Notes: a model not told the origin generated them from the letters alone. 64,000 bases of DNA from Sphaerochaeta sp. (GCA_016342655.1 JAEINL010000005.1:1-64000); one strand, 5' to 3'; positions 15,696 to 25,006 are shown, numbered from the stretch's first letter. Program-made: numbers and translations.

Positions 15696-16841
15696 TTATA
15701 CCGAAACCTCCTGCTCATTAGAGGTAATCCACATGGCATCGATAACATCTCCCTGGCTTTGCATATGGGCGGGTTCCCAATGTGTATACCTGTCCTGTAC
15801 GGCCTCGCTGTTCCATCCCAGCATCACCCTTATTTTATCAGGGTTCTCCCCACTGGCCCGTAACATCGTATTCAGGGTGTGTCTGAAACTATGAGGACGC
15901 AACCGCCTTCCTTCAGTGGGAATGCCAGCCCTTTCAAGCGCTTTGTCGAACCTCTTCTTCCACCAGGTTTCACCCAGACGAGAACCATCTATATTGCAGA
16001 ATACAAGATCATCAGGTGATTTGTTATATGTATCTTCCCAACGAAGTATCAGTCGTTCTCTGAGGATATTTGCCATAGGTACTGTCCTAGGATGGTTCGA
16101 TTTTGGTGGCCCGGTGGTATCCAAGTCTTTCCATGCATCTTCTACCGAAATGTAACTTTGTTCAAAATGAAGATGCTTCCACTTGAGTGCAAGAACCTCA
16201 CCTCTTCGCATTCCTGTGGTAGCCGCTAGAAAGAAACAGGTGTAATCAAGTACTTCGTTCCATATCTTTTTGTAGTCATCAGGAAATAATTTATCAAGTT
16301 CTTCAATGGAGAAGATCCCTGTTGGCTTGGCGTTATCCTTAATGTCACTGACACCGATCATAGGATTGACTACGATATCTTGTCGATACACAGCCTCATT
16401 AAAAATAACACGAAGGACACTCATGATCTTGTTAACTGTGCCAGACGCTAGGTCCTTCTTAGTAATTGAGGTGCGGAAGTCAAGGATATGCGAACGCCTT
16501 ATATCCTGCAAACGCATCTTTTGTAATCTAGACTTCAACACATGGGTCTCCAGATTGGTCCTCTGGATTGCCACATACCGTTTCGTGATGGACTTCCCTT
16601 CTTCACGCAGTCTTGCAGCGTGAGGGCAACTGTCCCAGAGAAAAAACTGATTTGCATAGTTCTCAAATACTTCATTCGATACCTTCTGGAGCCCATTGTT
16701 TTTAAGCAGTTCATTCACGTAGGACTCGGCCTTTGCTTTAGCCGTCAGACCTGATGAAGTGAAATTCACCTCACCCTTGAACTTGTAATACCATACCTTC
16801 CCTCGTTTCTTGTAACAGACGTCCTTGTTTAATCTACCCAT
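15696..16841 (-). CDS. Phage-type integrase (tyrosine recombinase) at tRNA-Val
   Basis: A 381-aa integrase. It has an N-terminal arm-binding-like region (YKKRGKVWYYKFKG), a core-binding domain (about 60-170) and a catalytic domain with ATTGMRRGEVLAL (Arg I), RPHSFRHTLNT (His-x-x-Arg), LGWNS and QDRYTHW (tyrosine). GGAGGACAG precedes ATG 16841. It is transcribed away from the tRNA-Val gene 220 bp to its right, the usual arrangement for an element integrated in the tRNA 3' end with int next to the attachment site. Direct repeats and a palindrome lie between gene and tRNA. Confidence 0.93.
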   Translation of the reverse strand: MGRLNKDVCYKKRGKVWYYKFKGEVNFTSSGLTAKAKAESYVNELLKNNGLQKVSNEVFENYANQFFLWDSCPHAARLREEGKSITKRYVAIQRTNLETHVLKSRLQKMRLQDIRRSHILDFRTSITKKDLASGTVNKIMSVLRVIFNEAVYRQDIVVNPMIGVSDIKDNAKPTGIFSIEELDKLFPDDYKKIWNEVLDYTCFFLAATTGMRRGEVLALKWKHLHFEQSYISVEDAWKDLDTTGPPKSNHPRTVPMANILRERLILRWEDTYNKSPDDLVFCNIDGSRLGETWWKKRFDKALERAGIPTEGRRLRPHSFRHTLNTMLRASGENPDKIRVMLGWNSEAVQDRYTHWEPAHMQSQGDVIDAMWITSNEQEVSV

Positions 16842-16869
16842 GATACTGTCCTCCTGATGTAATAGTCAG

Positions 16870-16886
16870 AGGTTTTTGAAAAACCT
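16870..16886. repeat. Perfect 17-bp palindrome upstream of integrase
   Basis: AGGTTTTTGAAAAACCT is a perfect palindrome around a central G, 29 bp before the integrase start. It is an operator or recombinase-binding candidate. Confidence 0.5.
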
Positions 16887-16957
16887 TGATCTTTGAACTC
16901 AGAAGAACGTAAGGGAATGAGGATGGGATGGGGTAGCTACCTTTGAATTTAAAAATA

Positions 16958-16978
16958 AAATGTACATAAAATGTACAA
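16958..16978. repeat. Tandem AAAATGTACA direct repeats next to attachment site
   Basis: AAAATGTACA occurs at 16958-16967 and again at 16969-16978, phased by 11 bp (about one helical turn). Short phased direct repeats beside int are typical of arm-type integrase or excisionase sites. Confidence 0.5.
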
Positions 16979-16995
16979 ACCTTCATAAAAACAAT

Positions 16996-17030
16996 AAAAG
17001 CCATTCTCTTTTTCTTAGAGGATGGCTTTT
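16996..17030. terminator. Rho-independent terminator beyond tRNA-Val
   Basis: AAAAGCCATTCTC and GAGGATGGCTTTT form a 13-bp stem with one mismatch and a 9-nt loop; A/T tracts on both sides make it usable in both directions. It lies 30 bp past the tRNA 3' end. Confidence 0.8.
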
Positions 17031-17059
17031 ATTCTTAAGTAATATAAGGTATTAGTTAA

Positions 17060-17131
17060 TAGGCGCGATTGGGTTTGAACCAACGACTTCTACCGTGTGA
17101 AGGTAGCACTCTCCCGCTGAGTTACGCGCCC
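17060..17131 (-). tRNA. tRNA-Val (anticodon CAC)
   Basis: The minus strand folds as a full cloverleaf: acceptor GGGCGCG/CGCGCCT, D stem ACTC/GAGT, anticodon stem CTACC/GGTAG with loop TTCACAC (anticodon CAC, valine GTG codons), T stem GTTGG/CCAAT with loop TTTGAAC, 5-nt variable loop. CCA is not encoded. The 3' end faces the integrase, marking the probable right attachment site of the island. A second copy of the tRNA 3' end is not in the window, so the left boundary lies outside it or has been lost. Confidence 0.95.
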
Positions 17132-17144
17132 GACTACTCAAACC

Positions 17145-17173
17145 ATAATAAGGAAAAGAAAGGCTCTTGTCCA
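17145..17173 (-). promoter_or_regulatory. tRNA-Val promoter
   Basis: On the minus strand TGGACA (17173-17168), a 17-bp spacer and TATTAT (17150-17145) precede the tRNA 5' end by 13 bp, a standard sigma-70-type spacing. Confidence 0.6.
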
Positions 17174-17386
17174 GTACTGATTTTCTTGATTTATTGACAA
17201 TGAGCCTAGTATTTCAGGTAATTCCTTATGAGAGCCTTTATTACCCAGCATTCAAACAAACTTGATTTAGAAATACCTGCACTTGCATTCTTTTTCTGAG
17301 TTCAGGGTGTTTCGTTGCTCTTCCCATGAAAAGTCCAAACACCCCTCCCCCTTCTCATGCTACAATAAGAGTAAGAGAGGCCCACC

Positions 17387-18430
17387 ATGGCAACAACAAA
17401 TCTGATAGTCGGCTCGCGTGTCATAGCTACTGAAGCTGGACTTTCCCTATTCTCCTTTGATGAGAGTACAGGACAGCTCACTCTTTGTGGTTCCTACACA
17501 GGCATTGATATGCCTACCTTCCAGGCCTTCAACAGGAGGGCGTCTCTTCTGTACTCAGTGAGTGAAGTCCAGGGGAAGGAAGGGTCTGTAGAGACCTTCC
17601 ACTTTGATCCTCTTTCTTCTGAGCCTTTCACGTTTAGCGGGACACTACTCTCTGGAGGAATCTCACCGTGTCACCTTGCTCTCTCACCCGATGGTGAATA
17701 TCTTGCTGTTTCCAACTATGGGGATGGGGTATTCACCCTGTATGCCTTGGGTCCTTTAGGAAATATTACCTCTGTAGCCTCTTGCAAACGCTTTTTTGGC
17801 ATCGGGCACAACCCTTCACGCCAGGAAGGTTCTCATATTCATTCTGCCTTATGGACTCCTGATTCAAAAAATCTCTTTGTAGCGGATCTCGGACTTGATC
17901 GCATCGTGCATTACAGCAGACCCGAATGGAGCTTCCCATCCTTCAAGAAAGTACCTTTGGGGACAGGTCCCCGTCATATGGCCCTTAGCTCTGATAGTCA
18001 GTACCTGTATGTTGCTGGAGAGCTCTCAAATCATGTGGTTGTCTATCGCATCGACAAGTTTGACTCCTGCTTCACGCTCCTGCAGACCATAGCCACCCTT
18101 CCCTCACAATTCCTCCAGGAAAACACCGTTGCTGATATCCATCTCTCTTCAGACAACCAGTACCTGTATTGTTCTAACAGGGGCCATGACAGCATAGTGA
18201 CCTATGCTGTAAACAGTGAGACAGGAATGCTTACCTTTGTCGCCTACACCCCGACACTGGGGCAGGAACCAAGGAACTTCACGCTCTCGCCTTCGGGCAG
18301 ATGGCTCTTGGTGGCAAACGGCTCATCTGACTCAGTTGTGGTCTTCTCCATCGACCCCTATTCAGGGGTCCCTGGTGTTGCAGTTTGTACCGTTGAGGTC
18401 AAGGAGCCAGTTTGCCTCCTGTTCCCCTAG
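17387..18430 (+). CDS. Lactonase, seven-bladed beta-propeller family
   Basis: A 347-aa protein of the family that includes YbhE-type 6-phosphogluconolactonase and carboxy-muconate cyclase. Repeating blade motifs are visible: SPCHLALSPDGEYLAVSNYGDG, ALWTPDSKNLFVADLG, GPRHMALSSDSQYLYVAGE, DIHLSSDNQYLYCSNRG and RNFTLSPSGRWLLVAN. No signal peptide, so it is cytoplasmic. It begins just outside the island and is followed closely by a cupin gene, probably in one transcript ending at the terminator at 18892. A sugar-lactone hydrolase is the best guess; the real substrate is unknown. Confidence 0.82.
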   Translation: MATTNLIVGSRVIATEAGLSLFSFDESTGQLTLCGSYTGIDMPTFQAFNRRASLLYSVSEVQGKEGSVETFHFDPLSSEPFTFSGTLLSGGISPCHLALSPDGEYLAVSNYGDGVFTLYALGPLGNITSVASCKRFFGIGHNPSRQEGSHIHSALWTPDSKNLFVADLGLDRIVHYSRPEWSFPSFKKVPLGTGPRHMALSSDSQYLYVAGELSNHVVVYRIDKFDSCFTLLQTIATLPSQFLQENTVADIHLSSDNQYLYCSNRGHDSIVTYAVNSETGMLTFVAYTPTLGQEPRNFTLSPSGRWLLVANGSSDSVVVFSIDPYSGVPGVAVCTVEVKEPVCLLFP

Positions 18431-18476
18431 CCATAGCATACGCACCATCTTTCAGTCTTCTAGTCAGGAGGAAATC

Positions 18477-18830
18477 ATGCTCATAACCCGCATCTATGCC
18501 GACAAGGACGGTTCGTCCCACTTTGAGGACATGCACATAGAGACACAGCCATCAGGCCCATTGGGCCTGATGTCCCCACCTCTTCCTGTCTCCTCCATGA
18601 TCCTTCGGGAGAATGAACCGGGCTATTCCTATCCTTGGCATGTGGCACCCTGCAGGCAGTACATAGTCATGCTTGAAGGTCTGGTGGAAATTACGGTCAG
18701 TGATGGGACTGTGCGTAGCTTTGAGCCTGGGACAATCCTGCTGGTCGAAGACACCTTTGGGAAGGGTCACACCTCCCGCTCCCCTGACGGCAAGCGACGG
18801 CGTTCACTCTTCCTGCCTTTGCCAGACTAG
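18477..18830 (+). CDS. Small cupin-domain protein
   Basis: ATG 18477 is chosen over the track start because CAGGAGGAAATC lies directly before it and the protein then begins with the cupin fold; 117 aa. Motifs: WHVAPCRQYIVMLEGLVEITVSDG (first cupin half) and FEPGTILLVEDTFGKGHTSR (second half), with His residues in the usual metal-binding region. Cupins of this size are often small-molecule binding proteins or isomerase-like enzymes. It follows the lactonase by 46 bp, so a role in the same sugar-derived pathway is possible. Confidence 0.8.
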   Translation: MLITRIYADKDGSSHFEDMHIETQPSGPLGLMSPPLPVSSMILRENEPGYSYPWHVAPCRQYIVMLEGLVEITVSDGTVRSFEPGTILLVEDTFGKGHTSRSPDGKRRRSLFLPLPD

Positions 18831-18891
18831 GGTGATGTTCTTTTACCCAATGCTTCTTAGGGCTTGCATATCTGCTCTCTCTACAAACTTG

Positions 18892-18926
18892 AAACACCCC
18901 CGTCATTTGAAGTGACAGGGGTGTTT
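18892..18926. terminator. Bidirectional terminator between cupin and permease genes
   Basis: AAACACCCC and GGGGTGTTT, with inner GTCA/TGAC pairing, form a strong hairpin between convergent genes. It serves the lactonase-cupin transcript from the left and the long purine-type operon from the right. Confidence 0.85.
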
Positions 18927-18952
18927 GAGTACGTCTTTGTTCTCTTCTTAGC

Positions 18953-20206
18953 TTAGCCGTCTGATTTGGTGATGTCCTTAGGCCTGAGAATGGCATTGAG
19001 AATGATGCCGAAGATGGCAGCAAGGCCAAGACCTGATAGCTGGATAGGACCCAAATAGAACGTAGCTCCACCAAGACCCAGAACCAACATCGAAGCGCTG
19101 ATCATCAACAGCTTCGGGTTGGAGAGGTTGACCTGAGCATCAACCATGTTCTTGATACCGATGCTGCTGATCATACCAAACAGCAGGATGGAAATACCCC
19201 CGATCACTGGACCAGGAATTGTCCCGACCAAAGCAGTAAACTTAGGGATGAGAGAAAGGAAGATGGCAAAGATAGCCGCGATACGCATGATGATAGGGTT
19301 TGATACCCCAGTGAGAGCGATAGCACCGGTATTCTCTGAATACGTGGTGTTTGCAGGACCTCCGATCAAACCGGCGAGGGATGTTGCGATACCATCACCT
19401 AACAAGGTTCTATGGATGCCCGGATCCTTGATAAAGTCCTGGCCTACAACATTGCCGATCGCCAACACGTCACCGAAGTGCTCAACCATCGTAACAATGG
19501 CAATAGGCACCATTATCGTGATGGCACTGATGGAGAACTTAGGAAAGGTGAAATGAGGAATTCCTATATACGAAGCACTGACCACAGAAGAAAAGTCAAC
19601 AACTCCCAAAATGACGGAGAAGAGGTAGCCAACCACCAATGCCAGCAAGACAGGCAGGTTTGAAGCAAACTTCCATCCGAACTTAGGGAACCCGATCTTT
19701 ACGAACACCCCGGTAGAAAAAGTAACCAGAGCAATAAGCCAACAACCATTCACCCCGATAGCCTCGGCAATGCCTGGGGAGAATGCCCCACTGGCATTCT
19801 GTATGGCAACAGGAGCAAGAATCAGACCAATCAAAATGATCATGGGTCCTGTCACATATGGGGGAAGAATCTTATGCAGGTTCTCGTATTTTACGAACCT
19901 GAAAATAATGGAAACAATGACATAGAGAAGGCCAGAGACTACTATGCCTCCCAAGGCATACGGCAACCCCTGGGTGGCCCCTATGGCAATGATTCCGGGG
20001 ATGTACGCAAACGAACTCCCCAAGAATACAGGAACCTTGAACTTGGTGATCACATGGAACAACAGCGTTCCAACACCTGCAGCGAATAACGTCACTCCTA
20101 CATCCAAGCCTGTCAGCATCGGTACCAATACAGTTGCACCGAACATGACAAAGGTGTGCTGGAGTCCAAATACGATATTTTTTCCAGTCAAATCTTTTTT
20201 AGCCAC
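18953..20206 (-). CDS. NCS2 xanthine/uracil permease
   Basis: A 417-aa integral membrane permease of the nucleobase-cation symporter-2 family. The family signature is clear in GDGIATSLAGLIGGPANTTYS and the following ENTGAIALTGV, and about 12-14 hydrophobic segments span the protein. It imports purines or pyrimidines with protons. It is the last gene of the minus-strand operon with the molybdenum hydroxylase (115-bp gap, AGGAGG ribosome site), so it probably supplies the hydroxylase substrate. The signature alone does not separate uracil from xanthine or urate carriers. Confidence 0.92.
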   Translation of the reverse strand: MAKKDLTGKNIVFGLQHTFVMFGATVLVPMLTGLDVGVTLFAAGVGTLLFHVITKFKVPVFLGSSFAYIPGIIAIGATQGLPYALGGIVVSGLLYVIVSIIFRFVKYENLHKILPPYVTGPMIILIGLILAPVAIQNASGAFSPGIAEAIGVNGCWLIALVTFSTGVFVKIGFPKFGWKFASNLPVLLALVVGYLFSVILGVVDFSSVVSASYIGIPHFTFPKFSISAITIMVPIAIVTMVEHFGDVLAIGNVVGQDFIKDPGIHRTLLGDGIATSLAGLIGGPANTTYSENTGAIALTGVSNPIIMRIAAIFAIFLSLIPKFTALVGTIPGPVIGGISILLFGMISSIGIKNMVDAQVNLSNPKLLMISASMLVLGLGGATFYLGPIQLSGLGLAAIFGIILNAILRPKDITKSDG

Positions 20207-20321
20207 GATAGCTTTCCTCCTAGTAAGACCTCCAATTCAATCCGGATCCCCTGTACAAGACACAAGCCCGGAATTGTTCTTCTCCACTCGCTCTCAAAAT
20301 CTTGTTGTTCCCTCCTTTTCG

Positions 20322-22778
20322 TTAAGGCTCCATCGCCCGAGATGGCAAGTGGGATCCGGAGACAGGTACAGACCGACACGATCCAATTGGAGTCTTGGTG
20401 ATCCAATTGTCGATCGGCTTCCTGTCCTCCATAGCCCTCCATACATCCTCGGCCCGTATCGGCATATGGCTCAAATCGGCTCCTACAGCCTGAAAAATAG
20501 CATTTCCCAACGCAGGTGCTACGCTGATCATCGGATGTTCGGCAACACCCCGTGCCCCATAGGGCCCATCAATCTGTACATTTTCCACAGCAATCGCCTC
20601 AACCTCAAAAGGAAGGTCCTTGGAAGTGGGTATCTTGTTGTCGGTGAAAGAAGGATTGAGCAGGTGCCCCTTCTCGTCATAGATGTACCCTTCGCACATG
20701 GCAGTACCCAGACCTTGGAGCATACCACCAAGTATCTGGCCTCTGAGCAGCTGGGGATTCACCACCTTACCCACATCAAAGGCTGAGGCAATCTTACGCA
20801 CGGCATACTCACCGGTAACAGGATTCACCTCACAGATGATTCCATGCGCCCCGAACGTCCAGTCAAGGGCAGGCTTACCCTGTCCTGTCTCCTTATTAAG
20901 GTTGGAAAGACCCTGGGCAATGTAACTGCCGACCCCAATAAGAGGCCCGCCTATGCTCATCCCGTCAGGATAGGCATACCCTATTGCTATCTTGGGCCAG
21001 GGGATCCTGTTCTCGGGGTCATGGCGGACATAGACAGCCTCAGCATCATGGGAAAGGTCATCCTCACAAGCCTTCAGCACATGCGAGGCAACCCTATACC
21101 CCTTTTCCAACAGGTCCTTACAGGCAAGGATACATGCATTGCCACTCATCACCAGGCCCTTGGAAGCAACTGTCTGCCAGTCATAGGGGTCGCTATCGGT
21201 ATCCTTCTCCACTTTGACATAGACCTGGTCGAGCCTGAAGCCCAACCTCTCAGCGACTATCTGTGCAAGGGCTGTGGTCGAACCTTGCCCTATATCCGTC
21301 AGCCCGATCGTGACACAGACTGTCCCGTCACTATTCATCTTCACTATAGCGGCAGTCGCAGTATTGCTGGGCATGGCAGGAGCCTTCTGCAGGATGGCTA
21401 CAGCCTTGCCTATTTTCAGACCGGTCTCCTTCTCCCTCTGGCGCTCCGCTTTTGTCTTCTTTCCATAGCCAATGGCCTTGGCAGCAGCATCCATGCAGGC
21501 TATGACATCTCCAGTATGCTCGGTGATCTTCTCTCCCGTCAAGGTTATCGAACCTGGCCTGAGGGCATTGAGACGCCTGAATTCCAGAGGGTCCATACCT
21601 AGGGTATGGGCAACCAGATCCATATGCCTTTCGATACCCCAGTGGAACTCCACATGCCCGAACCCACGATAGGCAGTGCCATAGGGCTTGTTGGTATACA
21701 GGGTATATGCATCAACCCAAGCATTGGGAATCTCATACGGCCCTGATGCAGAGCAGCCTGAAGCACGGGTTACGTTTACCGCATAATCAGCATAGGCACC
21801 GGCATCCCAGTACATATCCATCCTCTGGGCAAGAATCTTACCCTCTTCAGAAACACCAGTCTTGATGCGGTAGGTCAGGGCACTGCGACAAGGGAGCAGA
21901 GAAAATTCCTCTTCACGCGTAGCCTGGAACTTAACAGCAAGCCCTCCCGCCTTCTTGGAAAGGCATGCCGCCAACGGCTCGATATGAATACCGGCCTTAC
22001 CCCCGAACCCTCCCCCGACATAGGGGATTACAACCCTCACCTTGTTCAAAGGCAGGCCGAACGTCCTGCAAAAGAGATTCCGTACCGTAAAGGGGGACTG
22101 TGCACTGGTGTGGATGGTAACCCTGTCACCAAGGCCCCATTTCACGATGGCCACATGGGTCTCCATCGGTACATGCTGAACACTAGGATTGTCATACTCC
22201 CTTTCGACTATGTAGGCAGCATCAGAGAACCCCTGCTGGACATCCCCCTTACGCAATTTGGTCAGGTTGGCGATGTTAGTTCCAGGTATGGGGGTGAAGA
22301 CAGCCTTGATATAGTCATAGGAGCCAAGATCAGGATGGACCAGAGGAGCATCCTCCTTCAGTGCGTCCATATGGTTGAGCACCGGGGTGAGCACCTCATA
22401 CTCAACCTCTATCAGATCGACAGCCCTTTTGGCTATTGCAAGGGTCTCTGCCGCCACAGCTGCCACTGCCTCCCCATAGTGACGGACCTCACCCTTGGCA
22501 AGGATATACTTGTCCACCACATACAGGCCCAGGCGATAGTCCAACTCCTCCCCTGTGAGGACAGCACGAACCCCCTCCAAGGCCTCTGCCTTGGAAGTAT
22601 CTATGCTGACAATCTTTGCCCTCGCATGAGGACTCTGCTTAATTTTGGCATAGAGCATCCCTGGAAGGACCATATCACTGGCATACAGGGCTTCTCCGGT
22701 AAGTTTTTCAGTGATATCGAGTCTTTTTGCACTTGTACCCACCTGTTTCAGGAGAGTCCGGTCAAGATTTTCATACAT
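20322..22778 (-). CDS. xdhA: Xanthine dehydrogenase family, molybdenum-binding subunit
   Basis: The large subunit, 818 aa, of a three-subunit molybdenum hydroxylase. The usual N-terminal RLDITEKLTGEALYASDM start, GGGFGGK (about 250), TAYRGFGHVEFHWGIERHMD and the C-terminal GARGVAEHP segment, where E is the expected catalytic glutamate, are present. The RGFG motif is that of purine/heterocycle hydroxylases and unlike the CO dehydrogenase active-site loop. It overlaps the 2Fe-2S subunit gene by 8 bp. The enzyme probably hydroxylates an N-heterocycle; xanthine or hypoxanthine are the default guesses, but the neighbours (thiolase-like, cyclase, FdrA) are not those of ordinary purine salvage. Confidence 0.92.
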   Translation of the reverse strand: MYENLDRTLLKQVGTSAKRLDITEKLTGEALYASDMVLPGMLYAKIKQSPHARAKIVSIDTSKAEALEGVRAVLTGEELDYRLGLYVVDKYILAKGEVRHYGEAVAAVAAETLAIAKRAVDLIEVEYEVLTPVLNHMDALKEDAPLVHPDLGSYDYIKAVFTPIPGTNIANLTKLRKGDVQQGFSDAAYIVEREYDNPSVQHVPMETHVAIVKWGLGDRVTIHTSAQSPFTVRNLFCRTFGLPLNKVRVVIPYVGGGFGGKAGIHIEPLAACLSKKAGGLAVKFQATREEEFSLLPCRSALTYRIKTGVSEEGKILAQRMDMYWDAGAYADYAVNVTRASGCSASGPYEIPNAWVDAYTLYTNKPYGTAYRGFGHVEFHWGIERHMDLVAHTLGMDPLEFRRLNALRPGSITLTGEKITEHTGDVIACMDAAAKAIGYGKKTKAERQREKETGLKIGKAVAILQKAPAMPSNTATAAIVKMNSDGTVCVTIGLTDIGQGSTTALAQIVAERLGFRLDQVYVKVEKDTDSDPYDWQTVASKGLVMSGNACILACKDLLEKGYRVASHVLKACEDDLSHDAEAVYVRHDPENRIPWPKIAIGYAYPDGMSIGGPLIGVGSYIAQGLSNLNKETGQGKPALDWTFGAHGIICEVNPVTGEYAVRKIASAFDVGKVVNPQLLRGQILGGMLQGLGTAMCEGYIYDEKGHLLNPSFTDNKIPTSKDLPFEVEAIAVENVQIDGPYGARGVAEHPMISVAPALGNAIFQAVGADLSHMPIRAEDVWRAMEDRKPIDNWITKTPIGSCRSVPVSGSHLPSRAMEP

Positions 22779-23256
22779 AGCTCAACTCCTCCTTAGGCTC
22801 GTAGCCTCCAGTCACATCGAGGACAGCCTCGATGATCTGCTCATAGCCGGTACACCGACAGAAATTTCCTTCCAACCCCTCCTGGATCTCAGCCCTGGTG
22901 GGATGGGGGTGGTGGTGGATAAGCTCGCGGGCACTCATGATCATCCCGGCTGTGCAAAAGCCACACTGCACAGCCCCATGCTCCTCAAAGGCCTTCTGCA
23001 AGACCGAAAGCATGCCCCCGGAAGCCTCCCCCTCGATAGTCTCTATGACTGCTCCATCGGCCTCGGCGGCTAGGACCATACAGGAATTGACTGTCTTCCC
23101 GTTGAAGAATACCGTACAGGCTCCACACTCCCCTGCTCCGCACCCTTCCTTGGTGCCGGTCAGCCCAAGGTCTTCCCCAAGAAACCTCAGCAAGGTCCTG
23201 TTTTCCTCAATATCCCTTTCATACACCTTATTGTTGACTGTTACCTTGATTCTCAT
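22771..23256 (-). CDS. xdhC: Xanthine dehydrogenase family, 2Fe-2S subunit
   Basis: ATG 23256 is chosen over the track start: it follows AAGGAGGTAATCTC and overlaps the FAD-subunit stop by 4 bp (ATGA). The 161-aa protein has the two canonical [2Fe-2S] domains: GCGAGECGACTVFFNGKTVNSC (plant ferredoxin type) and CGFCTAGMIM plus GNFCRCTGY (helical domain). It passes electrons from the molybdenum subunit to the FAD subunit. Confidence 0.95.
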   Translation of the reverse strand: MRIKVTVNNKVYERDIEENRTLLRFLGEDLGLTGTKEGCGAGECGACTVFFNGKTVNSCMVLAAEADGAVIETIEGEASGGMLSVLQKAFEEHGAVQCGFCTAGMIMSARELIHHHPHPTRAEIQEGLEGNFCRCTGYEQIIEAVLDVTGGYEPKEELSYV

Positions 23257-24071
23257 GAGATTACCTCCTTCCACAATCGCTTGGTATACTCACCTACCAT
23301 AAAAGAGCGGTACTCCTGGCTACAGCGCACATCACTGATAGGGCGTATGATAGCGTTGACCGCCTGCAATACCTTCGGCAAAGACAGGTCAAGAGGTAAC
23401 AACGGGGTAACCACAGGGGTGGGGGCAGAGGAGCTTACCGCAATCCTTGCACCATTGCCAAAGTTGGCAACAGCCACCCCGACAATTCCCAGGTCATGGC
23501 CTTGGATTCTCTTCAGCTTCCTATATACCCCCTGGACTCCAGCCTTATCGGCAGGGATGCGAATAGAAGTGACCATCTCATCTTGTTGCAAGACAGTCTT
23601 TTTTACTCCAGTAAAGAACTCTGCGATGGGGATCTCCCTCTTCCCCTGTTTTGACTCGATCAGGATAGTGGCATCGAGACAGAGCAGGGCAGGAGCCATA
23701 TCGGAGCAAGGAGAAGCGTTGACGATATTGCCTACCACCGTTGCACGGTTACGTATCTGATAAGAGGCAAGGTCTTTTGCACAGGCAGAGAGCAGAGGAT
23801 AATGCTCTCTTACCTTCACATTTATGAGGACCGCATTGATGGTCACAGCAGGGCCTATCGTAAGGCCAGCTCTCTTATCCCATGTTATGGCATCGAAGCC
23901 TGGAATCTTCTTCAGGTCGACGACTGTCTTGGGACAATAGACACCATTACGGATATTGACCAGCAAGTCAGTCCCCCCAGCCAGAAGCTTCAGATCTGAG
24001 TCGCCCGTTGCAAGCATATCCAGCAACTGCTCCCTTGACTGCGGAGCTTTGTAAGCAAATTTCACTAACAT
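23253..24071 (-). CDS. xdhB: Xanthine dehydrogenase family, FAD-binding subunit
   Basis: A 272-aa FAD subunit. KLLAGGTDLLVNIRNG and ATVVGNIVNASPCSDMAPAL are the two standard FAD-contact motifs of the CO dehydrogenase/xanthine dehydrogenase medium-chain family. Start codon lies in the end of the preceding gene (7-bp overlap, GGGGGG ribosome site) and the stop overlaps the 2Fe-2S gene, so the three subunits are translationally coupled. Confidence 0.94.
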   Translation of the reverse strand: MLVKFAYKAPQSREQLLDMLATGDSDLKLLAGGTDLLVNIRNGVYCPKTVVDLKKIPGFDAITWDKRAGLTIGPAVTINAVLINVKVREHYPLLSACAKDLASYQIRNRATVVGNIVNASPCSDMAPALLCLDATILIESKQGKREIPIAEFFTGVKKTVLQQDEMVTSIRIPADKAGVQGVYRKLKRIQGHDLGIVGVAVANFGNGARIAVSSSAPTPVVTPLLPLDLSLPKVLQAVNAIIRPISDVRCSQEYRSFMVGEYTKRLWKEVIS

Positions 24072-25006
24072 ATTCCCCCCTTGTATTCGAAATCCGGTAG
24101 CAGGACAGAGAAAGCAAAAAGGAACCCAAGCCCTGCATCAAGGCCGGAACTGTGTCCATATGTAGCAAGAGCTTCCCAGGATGACCTATCTGCAACAGAG
24201 CTGGAAAAGCTCTTTGCCATTGCAATGAGGGGTTGCGAAAACAACCCTTCAGAAGCAAGGCCCAACAATTGTATAGATACGTCTGTGGTTATAGGTAGAG
24301 GTTTCCGTATCAGATCCGAAAGGATTCTGGTGATAGAGCTGAAGTAGCTTTGCAAATCCTGTCCATAGGAAGAATACTGGCACATATGCATTGCCAGGAA
24401 AAAGCCACAGAGAAAATCATCACCACTTGGGGTTGAGCCCGGGCCAAGGCCCAAAAGGCCTTCTATGCCCCGCTTTGCCATGTCAACATTTTTTGTCTGT
24501 ACACTCTCTTTCAGAAGTTTTGCATGAGAAGATACCAAAGTGGAAAGAGAGGGTTTCCCACAAGCAGGGGCGAACAAAGCGTCCATGGTCAATGCTGTCT
24601 GTTTTTCTTTTTGTATGCTAGAGAGAATCTCCATCTGCTTTCGCAGGTAGGATGATTTAAGAGTGACAAGCTTAGGAGGGCTCTCTTCTGAAGGATGGAC
24701 CCGTTGTGCTCCCTTGCAGGAGACCCAAATACCACAATCAAAGAAGAGGGACCCCTCCTTGAACTTCCCCACGTGAGCTTGGGTAAAGGCACATTCATCG
24801 AAACCGGCACAAGGATCAGAAAAGCAGACCAAGGCGGAAGAGGGGTGCACTTGGCCCTTGTGCATCACCAGGGTATACAGCATTCCTTTCTCATCAAGGA
24901 GATTCAAGGCAGAGTGGAAGACAGAGTGCACCTTCACGTCCCTAGGTTCAAGGGAGAATCGGGAGCCGATCAGATAGGCATGTCCACTAGGCCATGTGGT
25001 GTGCAT
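24065..25006 (-). CDS. DUF2877 protein (AllH/YlbF-like)
   Basis: ATG 25006 is preferred to the track start because GGAGGCACTCTTTC precedes it; 313 aa. It contains the DUF2877 hallmark GLGPGSTPSGDDFLCGF and the closing SSGLDAGLGFLFA segment. In E. coli the family member YlbF (AllH) works with FdrA (AllF) and YlbE (AllG), proteins assigned to oxamate carbamoyl transfer in allantoin breakdown. Here FdrA and YlbE exist as one fused protein at the head of the same operon, so all three parts are present. The gene overlaps the GntR stop by 20 bp. Confidence 0.8.
   Translation of the reverse strand: MHTTWPSGHAYLIGSRFSLEPRDVKVHSVFHSALNLLDEKGMLYTLVMHKGQVHPSSALVCFSDPCAGFDECAFTQAHVGKFKEGSLFFDCGIWVSCKGAQRVHPSEESPPKLVTLKSSYLRKQMEILSSIQKEKQTALTMDALFAPACGKPSLSTLVSSHAKLLKESVQTKNVDMAKRGIEGLLGLGPGSTPSGDDFLCGFFLAMHMCQYSSYGQDLQSYFSSITRILSDLIRKPLPITTDVSIQLLGLASEGLFSQPLIAMAKSFSSSVADRSSWEALATYGHSSGLDAGLGFLFAFSVLLPDFEYKGGIC

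Noticed and set aside
17060-17131. Second copy of the tRNA-Val 3' end as left attachment site within the window
   Set aside because: Scanned bases 1-17059 by eye for GATTGGGTTTGAACC and found none; the left end must be outside or lost.
20844-21602. Long plus-strand ORFs over the molybdenum hydroxylase gene
   Set aside because: Shadows of a GC-richer coding strand; the minus-strand protein is unmistakable.
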